A DNA stretch of 36,562 nt. Source: Fluviicola sp. (GTDB lineage Bacteria; Bacteroidota; Bacteroidia; Flavobacteriales_D; Crocinitomicaceae). This document shows positions 35,409 to 36,562 of the stretch, piece by piece. The translations under genes and the position numbers were made by a program. The stretch is from positions 1 to 36,562 of the forward strand of contig JAJTEO010000018.1 in assembly GCA_021300395.1 (NCBI GenBank), in the 5' to 3' direction. Every line of letters starts with the position of its first letter. Position 1 is the stretch's first letter. The notes below the pieces were generated by a model. It saw nothing but the letters and a program-made list of their open reading frames with translations, was not told the DNA's origin and made no database searches.

Positions 35409-36104
35409 TTACTTTACAACGATGTGAAAACATGCTTGATTAACTTCATAAGTCACCCAACATTTTTCGTTTAATTTAAATTCAATTAATGTCTCTGCTA
35501 GAATATCCTTCAAACAATTAATTTCAGCAACGGTTGGTTTTTCAATTGCTAAAAAATCATCATAAGCCAAATCAAAAGCCGTTCCATGTAAATGAGCGCT
35601 AAACTTCGTAGCATTTCCATTTCGCTTTCGTAATCTTTTTACAGATTTATTCGTTCTTAATGCTGATGTAATAAAAAATCGTGTGTTTTGCATTTTGGTA
35701 TTTACTAATCTTTTTTGAAAAGCAATTCCTATTTCATCTAACAATATTGCTGCTGAAGGAGTTAAGAGTGGATAACTGTAAAACATTGTGTCAACGAAGT
35801 AATAAGGATTACTTTTCAACTCTACTAATTTTCCTTTCTTTAACAATGAATTAACTGTATTTTTTTTCGTTAAAATACCTATCCCATTTCTATAAGAATC
35901 TCTTATATAATGATGAATCCGATCATTTAAAAGTGAGTAATTAAGAATTGAATCTTGACATTCAAGTTCTTCTTCAACGGTTTCATCCGTATACTGTGCT
36001 AATTGAAAATCAGTAAATACATTCGCATTTAATAGTTCTCCACTTCCAAAGTAGGAAAGGAAAATAACTAAAGGAAAAAACGATATGACAAAATACTTTT
36101 TCAA
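35409..36104 (-). CDS. DUF5715 family exported protein, peptidase M15-like
   Basis: The 231-residue product has an N-terminal membrane helix or signal peptide (about 4-25, FVISFFPLVIFLSYFG) and an extracytoplasmic domain of the DUF5715 type. The segment SAHLHGTAFDLAYDDF (near 167-182) and the terminal ACFHIVV give the His, Asp and His arrangement of zinc D,D-peptidases of the M15/VanY fold, and ITSALRT before it fits the same fold. Peptidoglycan stem-peptide cleavage is therefore possible but not shown. It lies 84 bases upstream of the sugar cassette on the same strand; whether it is cotranscribed is unclear. Confidence 0.75.
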   Translation of the reverse strand: MKKYFVISFFPLVIFLSYFGSGELLNANVFTDFQLAQYTDETVEEELECQDSILNYSLLNDRIHHYIRDSYRNGIGILTKKNTVNSLLKKGKLVELKSNPYYFVDTMFYSYPLLTPSAAILLDEIGIAFQKRLVNTKMQNTRFFITSALRTNKSVKRLRKRNGNATKFSAHLHGTAFDLAYDDFLAIEKPTVAEINCLKDILAETLIEFKLNEKCWVTYEVNQACFHIVVK

Positions 36105-36326
36105 CTAATAAAAATCTGCAAGTTTTATGCCATTCACTTATTGGCCTTACAATAATTGAAAACTACACATTAATCAATATTGAATTCACACTATTCGTTT
36201 ACTTTTTTTCAACACTCTGTTATTCAATAAATTATTTTCATCATTCTTTAAAGTTAAATTTTCAGCGTTGAATATTCATTATCAATTATTTCGCTAATTA
36301 GAAAAAAGCAATTACTTTTGATTCAT

Positions 36327-36562
36327 ATGAAACATAAAATAGTAATATCCTTCATTTTTCTTTTAATCTCTCAATTTGCATTTAATCAACGAAATGTAAA
36401 AGATTCAATAATTGCAACACCTTGGGTAGCGATTCATTATGGAGCAAATTGGACACAAAACGACTTAGCTTTGAGATATGGTTTTTTAAATCATGTTGGA
36501 GTCTTAGGAGGTTACAAAACAAGCAAAAATTTATTTATAGGAATTGATGCTAACTTCATTTT
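36327..36562 (+). CDS. Probable outer-membrane beta-barrel protein (partial, 5' end only)
   Basis: An open frame starts at ATG 36327 and runs off the window after 78 codons. It begins with a signal peptide (MKHKIVISFIFLLISQFAF) followed by alternating hydrophobic and polar residues with many Gly, Tyr and Trp (PWVAIHYGANWTQNDLALRY, then FLNHVGVLGGYK), the look of transmembrane beta strands of an outer-membrane protein common in Bacteroidota. A TACTTTTG box (36313-36320) lies close upstream, but it is only 6 bases from the ATG and lacks a good -33 partner. Function unknown. Confidence 0.65.
   Translation, partial: MKHKIVISFIFLLISQFAFNQRNVKDSIIATPWVAIHYGANWTQNDLALRYGFLNHVGVLGGYKTSKNLFIGIDANFI

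Overview
The window is AT-rich bacterial DNA that reads as a member of the Bacteroidota, most likely order Flavobacteriales and close to the Crocinitomicaceae/Fluviicola group (inferred from protein character and not tested by search). Pointers are a type A sorting-domain (T9SS) protein, a TPR/PD40/CRD/OmpA-type envelope lipoprotein, DUF2851, DUF2279 and DUF5715 family proteins, the rpsU-xer-hpf gene order, and two promoters of the Bacteroidota form TTG-N19-TAnnTTTG. Nearly all genes lie on the minus strand. The only clear plus-strand genes are the DUF2279 gene and the partial gene at the right edge.

Region 1 (1-8605) is the classic translation/transcription block. Read on the minus strand it runs tRNA-Thr(TGT), tRNA-Tyr, tRNA-Gly, tRNA-Thr(GGT), tuf, tRNA-Trp, secE, nusG, rplK, rplA, rplJ, rplL, rpoB, and rpoB is cut by the window edge. 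It has a recognisable promoter before the tRNAs, a hairpin with a T-run after tuf, a possible L1/L11 autoregulatory leader before rplK, and a large terminator-like hairpin between rplL and rpoB. Region 2 (8631-10186) is the rpsU-xer-hpf operon with its own promoter and terminator. Region 3 (10188-15807) holds an acyl-CoA dehydrogenase, apt, a helix-hairpin-helix protein and two amino acid permeases.

Region 4 (15859-25433) is an envelope and housekeeping stretch: an RmlD-like reductase, a broken two-piece potassium channel, a PspC-domain protein, a DUF2851 protein, the OmpA-family lipoprotein, rluD, and a PASTA protein fused in frame to a damaged T9SS cargo gene. Region 5 (25457-27199) is a LOG-family protein facing away from a DUF2279 protein. 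Region 6 (27204-35324) is a tight eight-gene nucleotide-sugar cassette: a Wbp-like aminotransferase, UDP-glucose dehydrogenase, UDP-glucuronate decarboxylase, Wbp-like acetyltransferase, Wbp-like oxidoreductase, a UDP-HexNAc dehydrogenase, RmlB and a CpsB/CapC-type phosphatase. It predicts UDP-diacetamido-uronic acid, UDP-xylose and a dTDP-6-deoxy-4-keto sugar for a surface polysaccharide. No glycosyltransferase is visible. The right edge carries a DUF5715 (M15-like) protein and the start of a probable outer-membrane barrel gene.

The most notable signal is a set of four junctions where conserved protein segments appear to be missing: the channel (about 17495), the PASTA/T9SS boundary (about 24560), inside the T9SS protein (about 23610) and the N-terminus of the aminotransferase (about 35300). 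They may be real deletions or a shared assembly fault, and reads or relatives would decide. I found no CRISPR array, insertion sequence, phage or other clearly novel multi-gene system. No stretch longer than 300 bases lacks a gene.
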